Shown here: in pieces, positions 22,090 to 33,482 of the stretch
Layout of the letters: each line of letters opens with the position of its first letter
How positions within the stretch are numbered: the stretch's first letter is position 1
Source: Arcuatula senhousia
Taxonomy: Eukaryota > Mollusca > Bivalvia > Mytilida > Mytilidae
NCBI GenBank assembly: GCA_963971305.1
Contig: OZ020307.1
Location: 8,197,501-8,261,500, forward strand
Direction: 5' to 3'
Length of the DNA: 64,000 nt
Position numbers and translations under genes: made by a program
Notes under the pieces: generated by a model
The model's input: the letters and a program-made list of their open reading frames with translations, nothing else
Told to the model about the DNA's origin: nothing
The model's database searches: none

Positions 22090-22930
22090 TAATCAAAGTC
22101 AATCAACCGGAAAATCAAGGTCAAGGTCAAAAGATGGAGATGCAACTGTGCTGAGCTACTACTGGGGCATATGTATACCAAATTTCATCAACCTAGGACT
22201 TATAGTTCTTGAGATATGGAGGTGCTTGCAAAACTTTTCCATTGCTATTATATGTATTGAAAATTGTCAAAGTCACTCAACCAGAAAATCAAGGTCAAGG
22301 TCAAAAGATGGAGATGCAACTGTGCTAAGCTACTACTGGGGCATATGTATACCAAATTTCATCAACCTAGGACTTATAGTTCTTGAGATATGGAGGTGCT
22401 TGCAAAACTTTTCCATTGCTATTATATGTATTGAAATTTGTCAAAGTCACTCAACCAGAAATTCAAGGTCAAGGTCAAAAGATGGGGATGCAACTGTGCT
22501 AAGCTACTACTGGGGCATATGCATACTAAGTTTCATCAACCTAGGACCTATAGTTCTTGAGATATGGAGGTGCTCGCAAAACTTTTCCATTGCTATTATA
22601 TGTATTGAAAATTGTCAAAGTCACTCAACCAGAAAATCAAGGCCAAGGTCAAAAGATGGGGATGCAACTGTGCTTAGCTACTACTGGGGCGTATGCATAC
22701 CAAGTTTCATCAACCTAGGACCTATAGTTCTTGAGATATGGAGGTGCTCGCAAAACTTTTCCATTGCTATTATATGTATTGAAAATTGTCAAAGTCACTC
22801 AACCAGAAAATCAAGGTCAAGGTCAAAAGATGGGGATGCAACTGTGCTAAGCTACTACTGGGGCATATGCATACCAAGTTTCATCAACCTAGGACTTATA
22901 GTTCTTGAGATATGGAGGTGCTCATAAAAC
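22090..22930 (+). repeat. 174-bp tandem repeat, ~4.8 units
   Basis: ACTACTGGGGC recurs at 22158 and 22332 and three more times at the same spacing. Units share 'tttcatcaacctaggac', 'ttcttgagatatggaggtgc', 'aacttttccattgctattat' and 'ggtcaaggtcaaaagatgg', and are very similar. Because 174 is 58 codons, one frame stays open for 259 codons (22148-22927). I regard this as a by-product of recent tandem duplication, not a gene: there is no signal peptide and no domain, and it sits inside a transposon. Confidence 0.85.
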
Positions 22931-22945
22931 TTTTCCAAAAAGTTA

Positions 22946-22963
22946 ACGCCGCCGTCGCCGCCG

Positions 22964-23000
<37 letters not shown>
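22946..23000. repeat. (CCG)n / (CGT CGC)n microsatellite
   Basis: About 55 bp of pure CCG/CGC triplets with two CGT interruptions, strikingly CG-rich in an AT-rich window. It is part of element F2. Confidence 0.9.
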
Positions 23001-23179
23001 TAAAGTAACACCTATGTCCCGCTCTGCTTCGCAGGCGAGACAAAAATGGCTATAAATGTGTATTATAGGACCCTTTATGTTACGTATGTTACATAAGAGT
23101 TTTTGTTCAAATTAACTATGTTAATCCAATGTTATTTATTATATCAATGTTATCTTATCATTTAGATTAAGCGCGTTTT

Positions 23180-23365
23180 TAAACGACAGGGGCCACAAAC
23201 TCCAAATACAATACCAACCGTTCTTTATTGGTTACAAACATCATATCAAAATTTCATACCAATCGGTAAGTGTACGTGTAGGTCAGTATTTACTCAAGTA
23301 ATCGCACGGAAACCAAGTGTCTCCAGACGACGACAACGACAACATTGCGACTGTATATAAAACGG
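23180..23365 (+). mobile_element. Fragment of repeat family F3 (right end)
   Basis: 'tcataccaatcggtaagtg', 'gacgacgacaacgacaac' and 'ttgcgactgtatataaaacgg' parallel 55105-55235, where the same order leads to the F3 terminus. A CG-rich ACGACGACA tract again precedes the tip. Confidence 0.55.
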
Positions 23366-23389
23366 TTTTAGCACACTCAAAGTGAAGTC

Positions 23390-24050
23390 TCCTCTTTTGT
23401 CAAAATAATACAAGTTCAACCTTTGCATCTAATGTTAAGGTCATGTTTGCACACGACATATTGTTTCATTATAATACATCCTCGTGTCAAATATCAAAAT
23501 AATAAGCATTAATCTGACCTTTAGGTTTAAGATAAAGGTCAGTGTGGTGCGTAATGCATAGTTTTATGATGATACATCCTGACATCAAATATCAAAGCCA
23601 CATGTCAAAGGATAAAAAAGTAGAGGCCAGACACACTGTATGTAAAATTAGCATTATTTTGACTTTGAGGTAAAAGGCTCAGGTCATTGTAACACCCCTG
23701 GAAGATTTAATGCTCATCAGTGAGACAACATTCCAGTATTAAACAGAAACAGAAACAGAAACCCGACACATCATTTAATAATCCTATATTCAGATCTCAA
23801 ATATTAAAGCCTTTTGCCAAAGGATACAACAGTTATAGCCCAGACACCTTTGGCATGTAAAATTATCATGAATTTTACCTTTGAGTCAAAGGTTAAGATT
23901 TTTGTGGTACGGGACATATTTTTTATGATGTTGTATCCTCACGTTAAATACCACAGCCCTATGTCAAAGGATAAAAAGTTATGCCAGTAACATACTTCGA
24001 CTGTAAATAAGCATTTATTTGACCCTGAGGTCAAATATCAAGACACTCAA
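23390..24050 (+). repeat. Degenerate tandem repeat (family F4), left part
   Basis: Loosely repeated units of roughly 140-200 bp built from 'atacatcctc..gtcaaatatcaaa', 'cctatgtcaaaggataaaaag' and 'tttgaccttgaggtcaa'. The series resumes at about 24400 after a Penelope-like fragment, so the fragment was inserted into this array. Confidence 0.55.
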
Positions 24051-24395
24051 AGACCAGTATAGGATTTCTATCTCTCAGATGAGTGCAGATGATGGTTTGG
24101 TTTAGGGTATTGTTTTGTCTTCCTTTGTCGTATTGGACACGCTGAAGTGACCATTGACAGCGCAACAGGTATGTTATAGCAAGCAAGAACTGCTTTTTCT
24201 TACGACGTACCTGAGTTCACTCTCGTTACGACTTGAGATTGCGGTGTTGATTTCTGTTCAGTTGTTTTTGTATTACTGTGTTTTTGTGTTGTCAGTTTCT
24301 TCGTGCTGTTCTCGTTCGTGATTGCTAGTTCTGTCTTTTCCATTTCGAACTTTTGAACTTCAGATGCCGCATTTGTACCTCTGCTTCTTTGAAGA
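24050..24395 (+). pseudogene. Penelope-like element, solo 3' end
   Basis: Begins inside the last codons of the PLE reading frame ('atttctatctctcagatgagtgcagat', encoding ISISQMSAD), then carries the conserved 3' untranslated sequence: 'gtatgttatagcaagcaagaactgct', 'cctgagttcactctcgtt', ending 'gtacctctgcttctt'. The same order of words is found in at least six other places in the window. Only the last few hundred bases of the parent element are present. Confidence 0.72.
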
Positions 24396-24835
24396 TTGAA
24401 GTGGTACCCGACACTTTTTTAACAGTGATACATCAACATGTCAAATATCAAAACCCTATGCAAATGGATAAAAAAACTCTGGCCAAGTCATGCTTTGCAG
24501 ATAGAATTATCTTTAATTTGACCTTGAGGTCAAGACAACCAAAGGTTATTTTGGAAAGCGACATATTGTATACTTATTCCATATTCTTTCGTTTTTGATA
24601 TTATGATGCATCCACATGTAATTATGAAGAGCCCTATGTCGAAAGATTAAAATGTTATGGTCCAGGCAGGCTTTCCATGAATAAAGATTATTTTATCATC
24701 GAGGTCAAAGGTCAAGATCATATGGAGGTTATTCCGGTACGCAACGCTTCCTCTCTCCATCTACATGCCGAATTTCAAGGACGAAGAACTGACACAAAAA
24801 CAATATGTCACACCTCCTAGGAAGGAGAGACCTAA
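24396..24835 (+). repeat. Degenerate tandem repeat (family F4), right part
   Basis: Continues the 'gtcaaatatcaaaaccctatg' and 'tttgaccttgaggtcaag' units. It ends near 'atgtcacacctcctaggaaggagagac', whose CTCCT-AGG-AGGAG-like inversion could be the terminal hairpin of the family. Confidence 0.5.
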
Positions 24836-24851
24836 TAACTCAATATTTTAC

Positions 24852-25007
24852 TTGATTTGGCTGACTCTGGGCTCATGTCTTGATTGCCTTTAATAGTCTC
24901 TCCAGATGAACAAATAGCTCTGTATCTATTGCTACAAAACCTGGAAATAAGCTCCAGTTTCCCATCAGTTATGTTTGCTGCTACACATACAGTCTCTCCT
25001 TCATCAA
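24852..25007 (-). CDS. CTLD C-half exon (second copy)
   Basis: A 156-nt minus-strand exon, phase 1 at both ends. The acceptor is a pyrimidine tract ending TTTTTGAAG just above 25007; the donor is CAA|GTAAAA. It encodes 52 residues. After the split Val come six residues, then a Cys, then LELISRFCSNRYRAICSSG. The exact V-x6-C spacing and the final C-x6-C repeat those of the 0.6-kb exon, and the 38.0-kb exon is one residue longer before its first Cys. A 13-residue tail after the last Cys (rich in Ser, Glu and Lys) is longer than in the other two copies and may be a linker. The non-consensus acceptor lowers confidence slightly; the reading frame is clean. Confidence 0.62.
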
Positions 25008-25270
25008 CTTCAAAAAGACAATTTGAAGTATTTTAATATTGAGCATTTTAATTAAGCAATACACATATTGGGGTATAACAGCTGAAAAAAGTTCTGGAAA
25101 AATCCTTACTATAAGCACAATTTATCAATGAATGTTAAAATGAAACAAGAAAAAAAAACCTTATGTTGAATATTTCATTTACAAACATTGCGTATATTGC
25201 TTCAAAATACAAAAATGGGTAAAACGGTTAATTTGGTAATGATGTATATCGATATTTCAAGGCGTAACCT
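25008..25270. other. Intron sequence, nothing recognised
   Basis: AT-rich. A better acceptor-like TTTTTTCAG near 25082 is out of reach because a stop codon intervenes before the exon frame. Confidence 0.35.
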
Positions 25271-25470
25271 CTCACAAGCAGCATTTGGATCAAAACATTG
25301 GAAGGTAAAAAAAATATTGAATGAATTAATGAAAGTACTCAAAGCCAATAGGTTCAAAAAAGGAAGCAAATTCCAGCACCAAGGATATCGACCATGTGCA
25401 GTACAAGGAAGGAAACCGGGTGTTTTATACAATTTTGGATTTAACAATCGGAAATTTTAATGACAAAAAT
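25271..25470 (+). repeat. Dispersed repeat ('ggatatcgacc' family)
   Basis: 'ggatcaaaacattggaaggt', 'ccagcaccaaggatatcgacc' and 'gtgcagtacaa' match the copies at about 21155-21275 and, inverted, at 18850-18950. ORFs on both strands across it are shadows. Confidence 0.5.
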
Positions 25471-25641
25471 ATTCTCAATTCATTAGTTTATTCGTGTCAG
25501 ACATTTAGTCAGACTGTGCTTCACATAAGTATGAATTTAAAGACAGTGAATGACGATTACCAACTAGATGCTTTAATGCGGATACAATAACAAATTTTAT
25601 TTATGTTGGGTCAAATTTGGGTCATATTTACACATTTGATT

Positions 25642-25839
25642 CGTTTCTCCAGAGCGTGCGGGACTTACATCGATTTCCTTAGCAGAGCGACACGTCTGAC
25701 ACAAAAATTGCTCACACAGGGTTATGCTGCTCGTCGGTTGCTGTCTTCACTTAAGAAATTTTACGGAAGACATCATGCACATATAGACCAAAATCGGATT
25801 TCGATCTCTCAGATGAGTGCAGATGTTGGTTTGTCATAG
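25642..25839 (+). pseudogene. Penelope-like element, C-terminal RT fragment
   Basis: An open 66-codon fragment reads FSRACGTYIDFLSRATRLT, then KLLTQGY, SSLKKFYGRHH and ISISQMSADVGLS, then a stop. It is the C-terminal end of the PLE reverse transcriptase seen more fully at 29372-30829. The conserved 3' untranslated region follows to about 26125 ('gtgctatagcaagcaggaactgct', 'cttctggagcacctgag', 'ggtacctctgcttctt'). The copy is 5' truncated; no GIY-YIG endonuclease follows. Confidence 0.75.
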
Positions 25840-26125
25840 GGTTTTGTTTTGTTTTCCTTTACCGGATTTGACACGCTGAATAGACTATTGGCAACGCAAC
25901 GGGTGTGCTATAGCAAGCAGGAACTGCTTACTCTTCTGGAGCACCTGAGTTCACTCTTGTTTCGACTGGAGTTCGCGTTGTTTATTGACATTCAGTTATT
26001 TTGTGTTTCCATGTTTTACGTGTTGCCTGTTTTTGTCCCGTTCTTGTTGGTGTTTGCTGGTTTTGTCTCTGCCCTTTCGGACTTTTGACATTCGGATACC
26101 CCATTGGTACCTCTGCTTCTTAAAT

Positions 26126-26630
26126 ATTGCTCAAGCTGCTCAAGGGTTTGATCAAGAAAAAGCTGAGTTATAGACAATAGAAAAATAAATCATATATAGG
26201 TACTTATAGCTACCTTTTATGGTGTTTTACTTTTTGTGCTTTCTTAACGATAATAAATGATGGTCAGGTTGGACCCGAAAACTATTTTAAACCTATCATA
26301 TTTTATTATCTTTCTTATTTTGTACTGTTAGATGGTGGGGATTTAAGCTTTTATTAAAGACTTTAGAGTTATGTTTTTTTTACTTATTAAAATCATCTTC
26401 ATGATTTTTGCATGAATTAAGTTTAATGATAATTTGATACTTTTGTATAACTGATTTTTATTTTAAATACACATTTTATTCCGCTTGTAGCTAAACAAAA
26501 GTAAAGCAAGGTCAGTGCCTCGTCTGAAAGGGAAATTAACTACATTTTATGATTGGATGCAGTTATAGCTTATTTCTGTGAAATTACTATGGTCTCGTAC
26601 AAATGATCCTAGAATCCTTTAAAGGCTCCC
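26126..26630. other. Intron sequence, nothing recognised
   Basis: AT-rich, without identifiable exon or repeat. Confidence 0.35.
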
Positions 26631-27760
26631 TTTTAGCTCACCTGACCAGAAGGGTCATGTGAGCTATTGCCATCACTTGGCTTCCGTTGTCCGTAAACTT
26701 TTCCAAACGATAACTCCTCTGACACCATAAGTGCAACCAAACTTGGAACAAGTGATTATTGGCATGGGTACTTCACATCTATCGTTTGGATTTTGATTCG
26801 TAAAAAATGGCCGCCGTGACATAATGGTTAATTTCAGTTTTTTGCTAATAACTCAAAAAGACTCCGAAATGTTGAAGAAGATCAATGAACCAATGTAGGA
26901 GTTATCGCCTTTTTCTGATTTTTTTCACATTTTTGCTCTTAATAACCACAATATCATAAAAACCATACACGATATTTGAGACATTTAAATTGCATATTGT
27001 TCAATATATCTAGATCTATCTACTAATGATGTTACAGGGTCAAAGTTCTAGGACTGTTCCTTTTGGGAGTTATTCCCCTTTGAACGTCAAAATTGACCGT
27101 TTTTACAGCTTTTCCTCATTAAATTAAGATGGTTTACACCTCTGACATGATAGGTTCAGGTGTAGCTGTTCATTAGCATGTGCAATAGAAACTACGTTTG
27201 GATTTAAGAATGGCTGCTGTTGTTAAAAATATAATATGGCGTAAATTGTTTTTTTTTGCAAATAGCTCAAATACGGTGGCGGATATCATATTCTTACGGA
27301 TGAAAAGTGATAAGTACCTTAAAATCTAACTGCCCAGAAAATTTGAAGAAGATCTAACCACTCTTGTAGGAGTTATTGCCCATTTTCTTTTTTTTTTCAA
27401 AATTTTGCACTTATTTAGCCCAGCTTTTAAAAGAATTGACAAGATATCTGAGACCTACAAATTATCTTATTAGGACCATTCCTTTTCGGAGTTATTCCTC
27501 TTAAATTTAACTTTTTCGCAGCTGTTCCCCATTGTATTGCAAACTGTTAAAACTTTTAAAGCAGCAAATAACACTATTGCTTAGTTTAATAGTCAAGGCC
27601 TACGAAAAGCTCAATATAATGGAATTTTCAAATAACCCCTTATAGGAATTATGGTTTCCTTATAGTTGTGATGGTTCCTTAAGTGTCAAAATAACTTTAT
27701 ATTATAGCATATCACTAGCAAAATATAGGAAATGATAAATGACAGAACTTTGAACTATAT
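26631..27760 (+). mobile_element. F1 copy, plus strand, 5' end and core
   Basis: Starts with TTTTAGCTCACCTGACC and the facing AGGGTCATGTGAGCTA. It passes a short GTTGTCCGT remnant, then two rounds of the F1 core ('aactcctctgacacc', 'gccgccgtgac', 'ttgaagaagatc.aacc', 'taggagttatcgcc', 'caaagttctaggactgttcctttt'). No F1 3' terminus is found; the copy gives way to the module at 27760. Confidence 0.65.
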
Positions 27761-27912
27761 GCATTTTATTTAGACAATGGGCCAATTGCAGAAAAGCGAG
27801 CAGCGCCTACTTGTCTCGTTGAAGGCTGCTGGTTGTTGCCCATTGTGGTTTTTCTGAATCGCCACTTGATTATGCACTCTGTCGCGTACACTCCATTATT
27901 TTCTATTATGTG
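27760..27912 (+). repeat. Dispersed ~150-bp module M, copy 1
   Basis: 'tatatgcattttatttagac', 'atgggccaattg', 'gcgagcagcgcc', 'gaaggctgctgg', 'ccattgtggtttttctgaat' recur in order at 45793-45960 and, inverted and shorter, at 41945-42055. The origin is unknown; two of the three copies adjoin Penelope-like elements. Confidence 0.6.
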
Positions 27913-29369
27913 CCTGAAGTAAAGTCTGTTAGGCAAAATCTTTTTGACATTGAAAGGGTCATAAGTTTAATTAGGGGGTCATCTGATAATATGGTTTAAC
28001 TTAATGTGGTAATGAATGTGCAGAGTAATACATTAACAATTGAAACTTTTTAATCTTTTTAATCATTTTTTTCTCCACATTCTAAGAGGAATAACCCCTA
28101 ACATGTTGACCTTATTACATTTTTTGTAGATAATGATGTGCTAAACAATATGCAATTTACATTTCTTAAATATCTCATATGGATTTTAAGATATTGAGCT
28201 TAATAGATTTTTGTAAGTGCAAAATTGATAAAAATCAAGATAAAAGAGCAATAACACGTTCAAGGGCTGTTGGATCTTTTTCAAAATTTTAGGGCAGGTA
28301 GATCACTTTTGTTATCTATCAGAATTTAAAAATATGTCACCCTTTTTGAATAATAAGAAAATATCTGCAATTTACTCCTATGTTCTATTCTTAGCAACGG
28401 CGGCCATGTCAACCAATCAAAAATCCTCAGATCAGTTCGACGTACTACACCTAATGCTTATAAATAACCTTGCCTAGTTTGGTTTTAACTGGACTTGTGG
28501 TGTGAGAGTTTTTAATGTAACCCGGAAATGCTGAAAAAATGTCAATTTTGACGTTTTAAGTTGATACCTCCTAAAAGAAAAGGTCCTACAACGTTGAATC
28601 TACAACATATTTTGTAGATCTTGATGTGCTTAACAATATGCTTGTCAAATTTCTAATATATCTAATATAGTTTTTAAGAAATTGTGCTAATCAGGTGCAA
28701 ATTGTTTTAAAAAATCCACAAAAAGGACAATAACTCCTACATGGGTTGTTGGATCTTCTTCAAAACTTCAGGGCTGGTAGATCTTGAGGTGCTGATCACT
28801 TTTGTTCTATCAAAATTTAATAATCTGTCACCGTTTTTGAGCTATTTGCAAAAAAAAATCAATTGTGACGTTCTAGGGGGAATAACTCTAAAAGGAATGG
28901 TCATACAACGTTTACCCTACTACATTTTTTTAGATCTTGATGTGCTTAATTAATTTCTCATATATCTTATATAGTTTTTAAGAAATTAAGCTTAATAGGT
29001 GCAAAATTTGCAAATAATCCACAAAAGGGCAATAACTCCTACATAAGTTGTTGGATATTCTTCAAAATTTCAAGGTTGGTAGCTAGATCTTGAGGTGTTG
29101 ATCACTTTTGTTTTATCAAAATTTAAAAATCTGTCACCGTTTTAAGATATTTGCAAAAAATGGAATTTTACCGTATATTCTATTTTCAGCCACAGCGATC
29201 GTGTTTTTATGTGTTATGACTCATATATCCCCACATCAGTTCTATACACCTAATGCTAATAAGTTACCATATGAAGTTAAAGCGGCAGAAGAGTTAATGT
29301 TTTAATGTAATGTAGTGAAAATTCTCAATTTTTACAGTCTATGGGTAATAACTCATAAAAGGCAAGGTC
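27912..29369 (-). mobile_element. F1 copy, minus strand, first part
   Basis: Starts with the reverse of the F1 3' region ('gtgcctgaagtaaag', 'ggcaaaatctttttgacattgaaaggg'). It then holds about three core units of about 440-470 bp: 'gacgttctaaggggaataactcc', 'tgaccctactac', 'ttgtagatcttgatgtgct', 'caataactcctacatgggttgttggatcttcttc', 'ttctatttttagcc'. A Penelope-like element interrupts it at about 29369; F1 resumes at 31125. Confidence 0.65.
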
Positions 29370-29371
29370 CT

Positions 29372-30829
29372 GTGAGGTCGTTGGTTCTGAAAAGGATTAA
29401 CTCTTTGAAGGGCTCTATGAGCACCAATGCAACATCTATTTTCAACAACCTTGATGTTGCGAAGACATTGTCCACCTTACATGACAAATATGTTGTCGTA
29501 CCTGCTGACAAAGCGCCTAACAACATCATTTTCGTATGCAAAAGACACTATATTGATTGTTTAACAGCTAAATTAGGGGTTGGTTGTACTAGCAAAAGCA
29601 CCACATATACAGCAACAACACTGTCAAAGGAGGAAATAATCAACAATCATAAATCTGTCATTTCTTCCTTTGGCATTTCTGTTGACAAAAAGAACGATGA
29701 CGTTCCATCCTTGTATTGGATTCCAAAGTTTCATAAAACTCCATACAAGCAATGATTTATTGCTGGGTCATCCAAATGTACACCTTAGCCTCTTTCAGTT
29801 TTGTTGACATCAATATTGACGGCAATAAAATCAAGCCTTCAAAAGTATTTCGATTGTTGTTACTCTAGAAATGGCGTCAATCAAATGTGGATTCTCAAAA
29901 ATTCTAAAGAACTGATGGAAAATCTCCATTCTAAGTCATTTTCATCATGTAATAGCATTAAAACGTTTGATTTCTATACATTATATACTTCAATTCCACA
30001 TTCACAATTAAAATCTCGTTTGACACAGCTGATTAAACGTAGCTTTATGAAAAAGAACGGAAAACGCAGGTACAAGTATTTGGTAGTCGGTTATAAAAAG
30101 ACTTACTTTGTCATCCAAGAGTCTAGCAAGAAAAACAAATTTACAGAAGATCAAATAAAAGAAATGCTCAACTTTCTAATCGACAACATATTTGTACAGT
30201 TTGGTGGACGTATTTTTCAGCAAACAATAGGTATCCCAATGGGCACAAATTGTGCACCATTGCTTGCCGATTTGTTTTTTAATTCATATGAAGTAGACTA
30301 CTTACAACCACTTCTAGATAAAAAGGACCGTAAACTTGCTTTATCATTCAATCTCACATTTAATTATATTGATGATGTCCTTTCACTAAACAATCCTTGA
30401 TTTGGTGACTATTTACATCTCATATATCCGAAGGGACTTGAGATAAAGGACACTACAGATTCTAGGAGGTCCGCTTCATATTTGGATCTATTTCTCGAAA
30501 TTGACACACAAGGAAGGCTTTGTACAAAGCTCTATGACAAACGTGATGACTTTCCAATAGTTAACTTTTCCTTTCTGTGTAGCAACATTCCGTCCGCTCC
30601 CGCATATGGAGTTTACGTATCACAATTGAATCGTAATTCCAGAGCATGTGGGGAGTACATCGACTTCCTTGATAGAGCTACACGGCTCACAAGCAAATTG
30701 TTAACACAGGGGTACGTTGCTCCCCGGTTGTTGTCATGACTCAAGAAATTTTACGGAAGACATCATGTGCTTGTATACAAATACGGGATTTCTATCTCTC
30801 AGATGAGCATAGATGTTCGTTGGACATAG
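29372..30829 (+). pseudogene. Penelope-like reverse transcriptase, 5' truncated, nonsense codons
   Basis: One continuous frame spells most of a PLE reverse transcriptase: VVPADKAPNN, FVCKRHYIDC, LYWIPKFHKTPYK, FYTLYTSIPHSQL, FQQTIGIPMGTNCAPL, the catalytic YIDDVLSLNNP (YIDD codons 30366-30377), LCTKLYDKRDDF and YGVYVSQL, ending ISISQMS..DVRWT at TAG 30827. Nonsense codons break it at about 29753 (TGA), 29786 (TAG), 30398 (TGA) and 30737 (TGA), with no frameshift, so it is dead but not old. The N-terminal domain seen at 42689 and 57687 is missing. No GIY-YIG endonuclease follows; the 3' untranslated sequence runs to about 31124. Confidence 0.85.
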
Positions 30830-31124
30830 AGTTTCGTAATGTCATCCTTTCCGGATTTGACCAACACAAAATCGATCTTTGGCAACGTGACGGGTGTGCT
30901 ATAGCAAGCAGGAACTGCTTACTCTTCCGGAGCACCTGAATTCACTCTCGTTTAGACTTGAGTTTGCATTGCTGAATGCGGTTTTGTTGTTATATGTGGG
31001 TGTGTTTCATGTTGTTATGTGGTTTGTTTTGTTGTGATGATTTTTTGTCTGCCGGTTTTGTCTTTATCTTAACGGTTTTATGATACTGATTACCCCTTTG
31101 GTACTACTTTGTTTCTTTCTTACA
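30830..31124 (+). mobile_element. 3' untranslated region of the PLE copy
   Basis: Conserved PLE tail: 'gacgggtgtgctatagcaagcaggaactgcttactcttccggagcacctga', then GT-rich sequence, ending near 'ggtac.actttgtttcttt'. F1 sequence resumes immediately ('ttgaccctactacacatcttgtagatattgatgtgc'). Confidence 0.7.
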
Positions 31125-31625
31125 CATTGACCCTACTACACATCTTGTAGATATTGATGTGCTTAACAATATGCAAATTAAAGTTCTCAAATATCTTGTA
31201 TAGTTTTTTATAAGATATTGGGCTAAACAGGTGCAAAATTTGCAAAAAATCCACACAAAGTGCAATTACCCCAACATGGGTTGTTGGATTTTCTTCAAAA
31301 TTTTATAGCAGATAGATCTTGTGGTGCTGATCAGTATTACTTTTATACCAGAATTTCGATATCTGTAGCCGTTTGTATGTTATTTGAAAAAACACTGCAA
31401 TTTACCCCTATGTTCTATTTTTAGCCACGGTGGCCATGTTAAACGACCAATCACAAATCCCCACATCAGTTCTGTGAGGCGATACCCCAAAGAACCATCA
31501 GACCAAATATGGTTTAAATCTGTGCAGCGGTTTCAGAGGAGAAGTTTGAAGATAAATTAACAACAATCACGACGACGGACGACGACGACGGACGCCAAGT
31601 GATGGACATATATTAGCTAACATGG
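31125..31625 (-). mobile_element. F1 copy, minus strand, second part
   Basis: Continues the copy broken at 29369. The core unit resumes mid-word, ends with 'ggtggccatgtt', 'agcggtttcagaggagaag', a GACGACGGACGACGACGACG microsatellite and a decayed 5' hairpin. Confidence 0.65.
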
Positions 31626-33132
31626 ACATTTGTTCAAGGCGAGCTAAAAAGGCATTTAAGTCAGGTGAGCTAAAAGGGAATTTAAGTCAGGTGAGCGATT
31701 CAGGCTCCTGGGAGCCTCTTGTTTGAAAATAACTCAAAAACCGTGACAGATATCCAAATTCTGGCATGGGATAAGAGGTTTCAGCACATCAAGATCTACC
31801 TGCCCTGAAATTTTGAAGTAGATCCAACGACGGGTGTGCTATAGCAGACATGAACTGCTTACTATTCCGGAGCACCTGAGTGCACTCTTGTTACGACTTA
31901 GTTCGCGTTGTAGATTTCCGTTCGGTTGATTTTGTGTTTTGGGTTTTTTCGTGCTGTTCTTGTTTGTGTTTACAGGTTTCGTTGTCGCCCATTTGGACTT
32001 TTGACACTCGAATGTCCCATTGGTGCCTCTTTGCTTACATACTCATGTAGCTGTGATTACTTTTTTCTGCATTTTTCCGAATTTTGCACTTTTTTAGCTC
32101 AATATCTTGGAAACTTTAAAAAATATTTGAAATATTTTAATTGCATATTGTCAGGCAAACAAAGATCTACAAAATCTGTAACTGGATCGAAGTTGTAGGT
32201 TCGTTCCTTTTAGGAGTTACTCCCCTAACAACGTCAGTATTGACCATTTTTGCAGTCTTTATTCATTGTATTAAAATCGTTAACTCCTCTAATACCAAAA
32301 GTTTTATTTCAACCAAACTTAATATACTTATTCCTTGGCACGAGTTCTACAAAACCATTGTTTGGACAATTGATTTGTTAAAAAACCATGGCCGCAACGG
32401 CTAAAAATGGAACATAAGAGTAAATTGCAGGTTTTTTTGCAAACAACTTCAACAATGGTGACAGACTTAAAAATTATGATGGGAACAAAAGAGGTCAGCG
32501 CCTCAAGATCTACATGCCCTGAAATTTTGGAGAAAATGTAACTACCCATGCAGGATTTGTTGCCCCTTTCTTGATTTTTTGTGTGTAAATTTGTACTTAA
32601 GCTCAATTTCTCGAAAACTATTATAGATATATGAGAAATGTACATTGCATGTTGTTGAGCAAGTAAAGATCAACCAAATTTGTAATAGGGTCAAAGTTGT
32701 CAAAAGGGTCAAAGTTGTAGCCCTTACTTTTAGGAGTTATTCCCCTAAGAGCCTCAAAATTGTTCATTTGACAACCTTTCCCCATGGTATTTCAAAGCGT
32801 TAAAGCAAGAGAAAAACTTTAAGTTACAATTCTGTTTAGTAAGTTAAACCCTACAAAAATTCAATATGATGGAAGTTTTTTTTTATTGACCCTTTATAAA
32901 AGTTATGGTCCCTTAAATGTAAATAACATTTTTATGCATTATAGCTGTCAAACTGTTGAAAACATAAAAAGCTTTTGATTGCTTAAATGTTAAACTAATC
33001 GAACTCTACACTTTAATAGATTAAGTTAATCTATGTTGTCAGATGAACCCTTATTAAACATATAGCCCTTTCATTGTCAAAAAAACGCATTGAAGTTAGG
33101 TGAGCGATTAAGGCTCATGGAAGCCTCTTGTT
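31626..33132 (+). mobile_element. F1 3' ends in tandem, plus strand, with a PLE fragment inside
   Basis: An F1 3' terminus (GTGAGCGATTCAGG, GGCTCCTGGGAGCC, TCTTGTT) lies at 31689-31723. It is followed at once by another F1 core in plus orientation that ends at 33098-33132 with a diverged terminus (GGCTCATGGAAGCC). A solo Penelope 3' fragment (about 31833-32040: 'gggtgtgctatagcag', 'tattccggagcacctgag', 'tggtgcctctttgctt') splits the second copy between 'gatccaacgac' and 'tcatgtag'. Confidence 0.65.
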
Positions 33133-33153
33133 TATACAATTGTAACTTTATAC

Positions 33154-33330
33154 CTTTTCCCCATATATTAAGTTGACGGCGAAAATATGCAACCCAATAC
33201 TTTTGTCCATCTTCATAGGGAGTCTTGTTGGTTATGTCCATTTCTTTTTGTATTAAACTTTTTCCACTGCTGTTATTCATACAGTATTGGTGTGCTTCGT
33301 GCCAAGTAGCATTTCTTTTGATGTTTAAAT
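33154..33330 (-). CDS. CTLD N-half exon (type B)
   Basis: A 177-nt minus-strand exon, phase 1 at both ends. The acceptor is TTGTATTCTTTAG|AT and the donor GGGGAAAAG|GTATAA. It encodes 59 codons with NATWHEAHQYCMNNSSGKSL and QKYWVAYFRR. The W-x-x-A-x-x-Y-C block and the later Y-W-V-A are the first cysteine helix and the WIG-type core of C-type lectin-like domains. It is the clearest lectin-like exon in the window and a diverged relative of the type A exons at 19528 and 53112. Its domain would be completed by the C-half exon at 24852-25007. The upstream intron (33331-37975) holds the CR1-like LINE. Confidence 0.78.
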
Positions 33331-33482
33331 CTAAAGAATACAAAATACACTTTAAGGTTAATACAGACAGGTGTCACATGACTTTTGTATCTTTAAAAAT
33401 GCAAAATTTAATACCGGTGTCTATAAAGTCAATAATAAAAAATAGAATATTTGAATTTATTGAAATGAGTAATAAATATTCA

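Larger units (their letters stand above)
21954..23042. mobile_element. Element F2: 11-bp TIRs, tandem core, CG microsatellite
   Basis: TGTCTCGCCTG at 21954-21964 is matched by a perfect inverted CAGGCGAGACA at 23032-23042. Next to the right end the tip can also fold as a hairpin (TGTCCCGC at about 23014 against GCGAGACA). Inward of it lies a (CCG)n/(CGT)n microsatellite (22946-23000), and the core is a 174-bp tandem repeat. No protein is recognised. The order hairpin, microsatellite, tandem core mirrors F1, F3 and F5. Confidence 0.65.

Noticed and set aside
22855..23043. Gly-rich ORF on the minus strand
   Set aside because: Product of the CCG microsatellite.
32328..32645. 105-codon minus ORF
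   Set aside because: Shadow frame of an F1 core unit.
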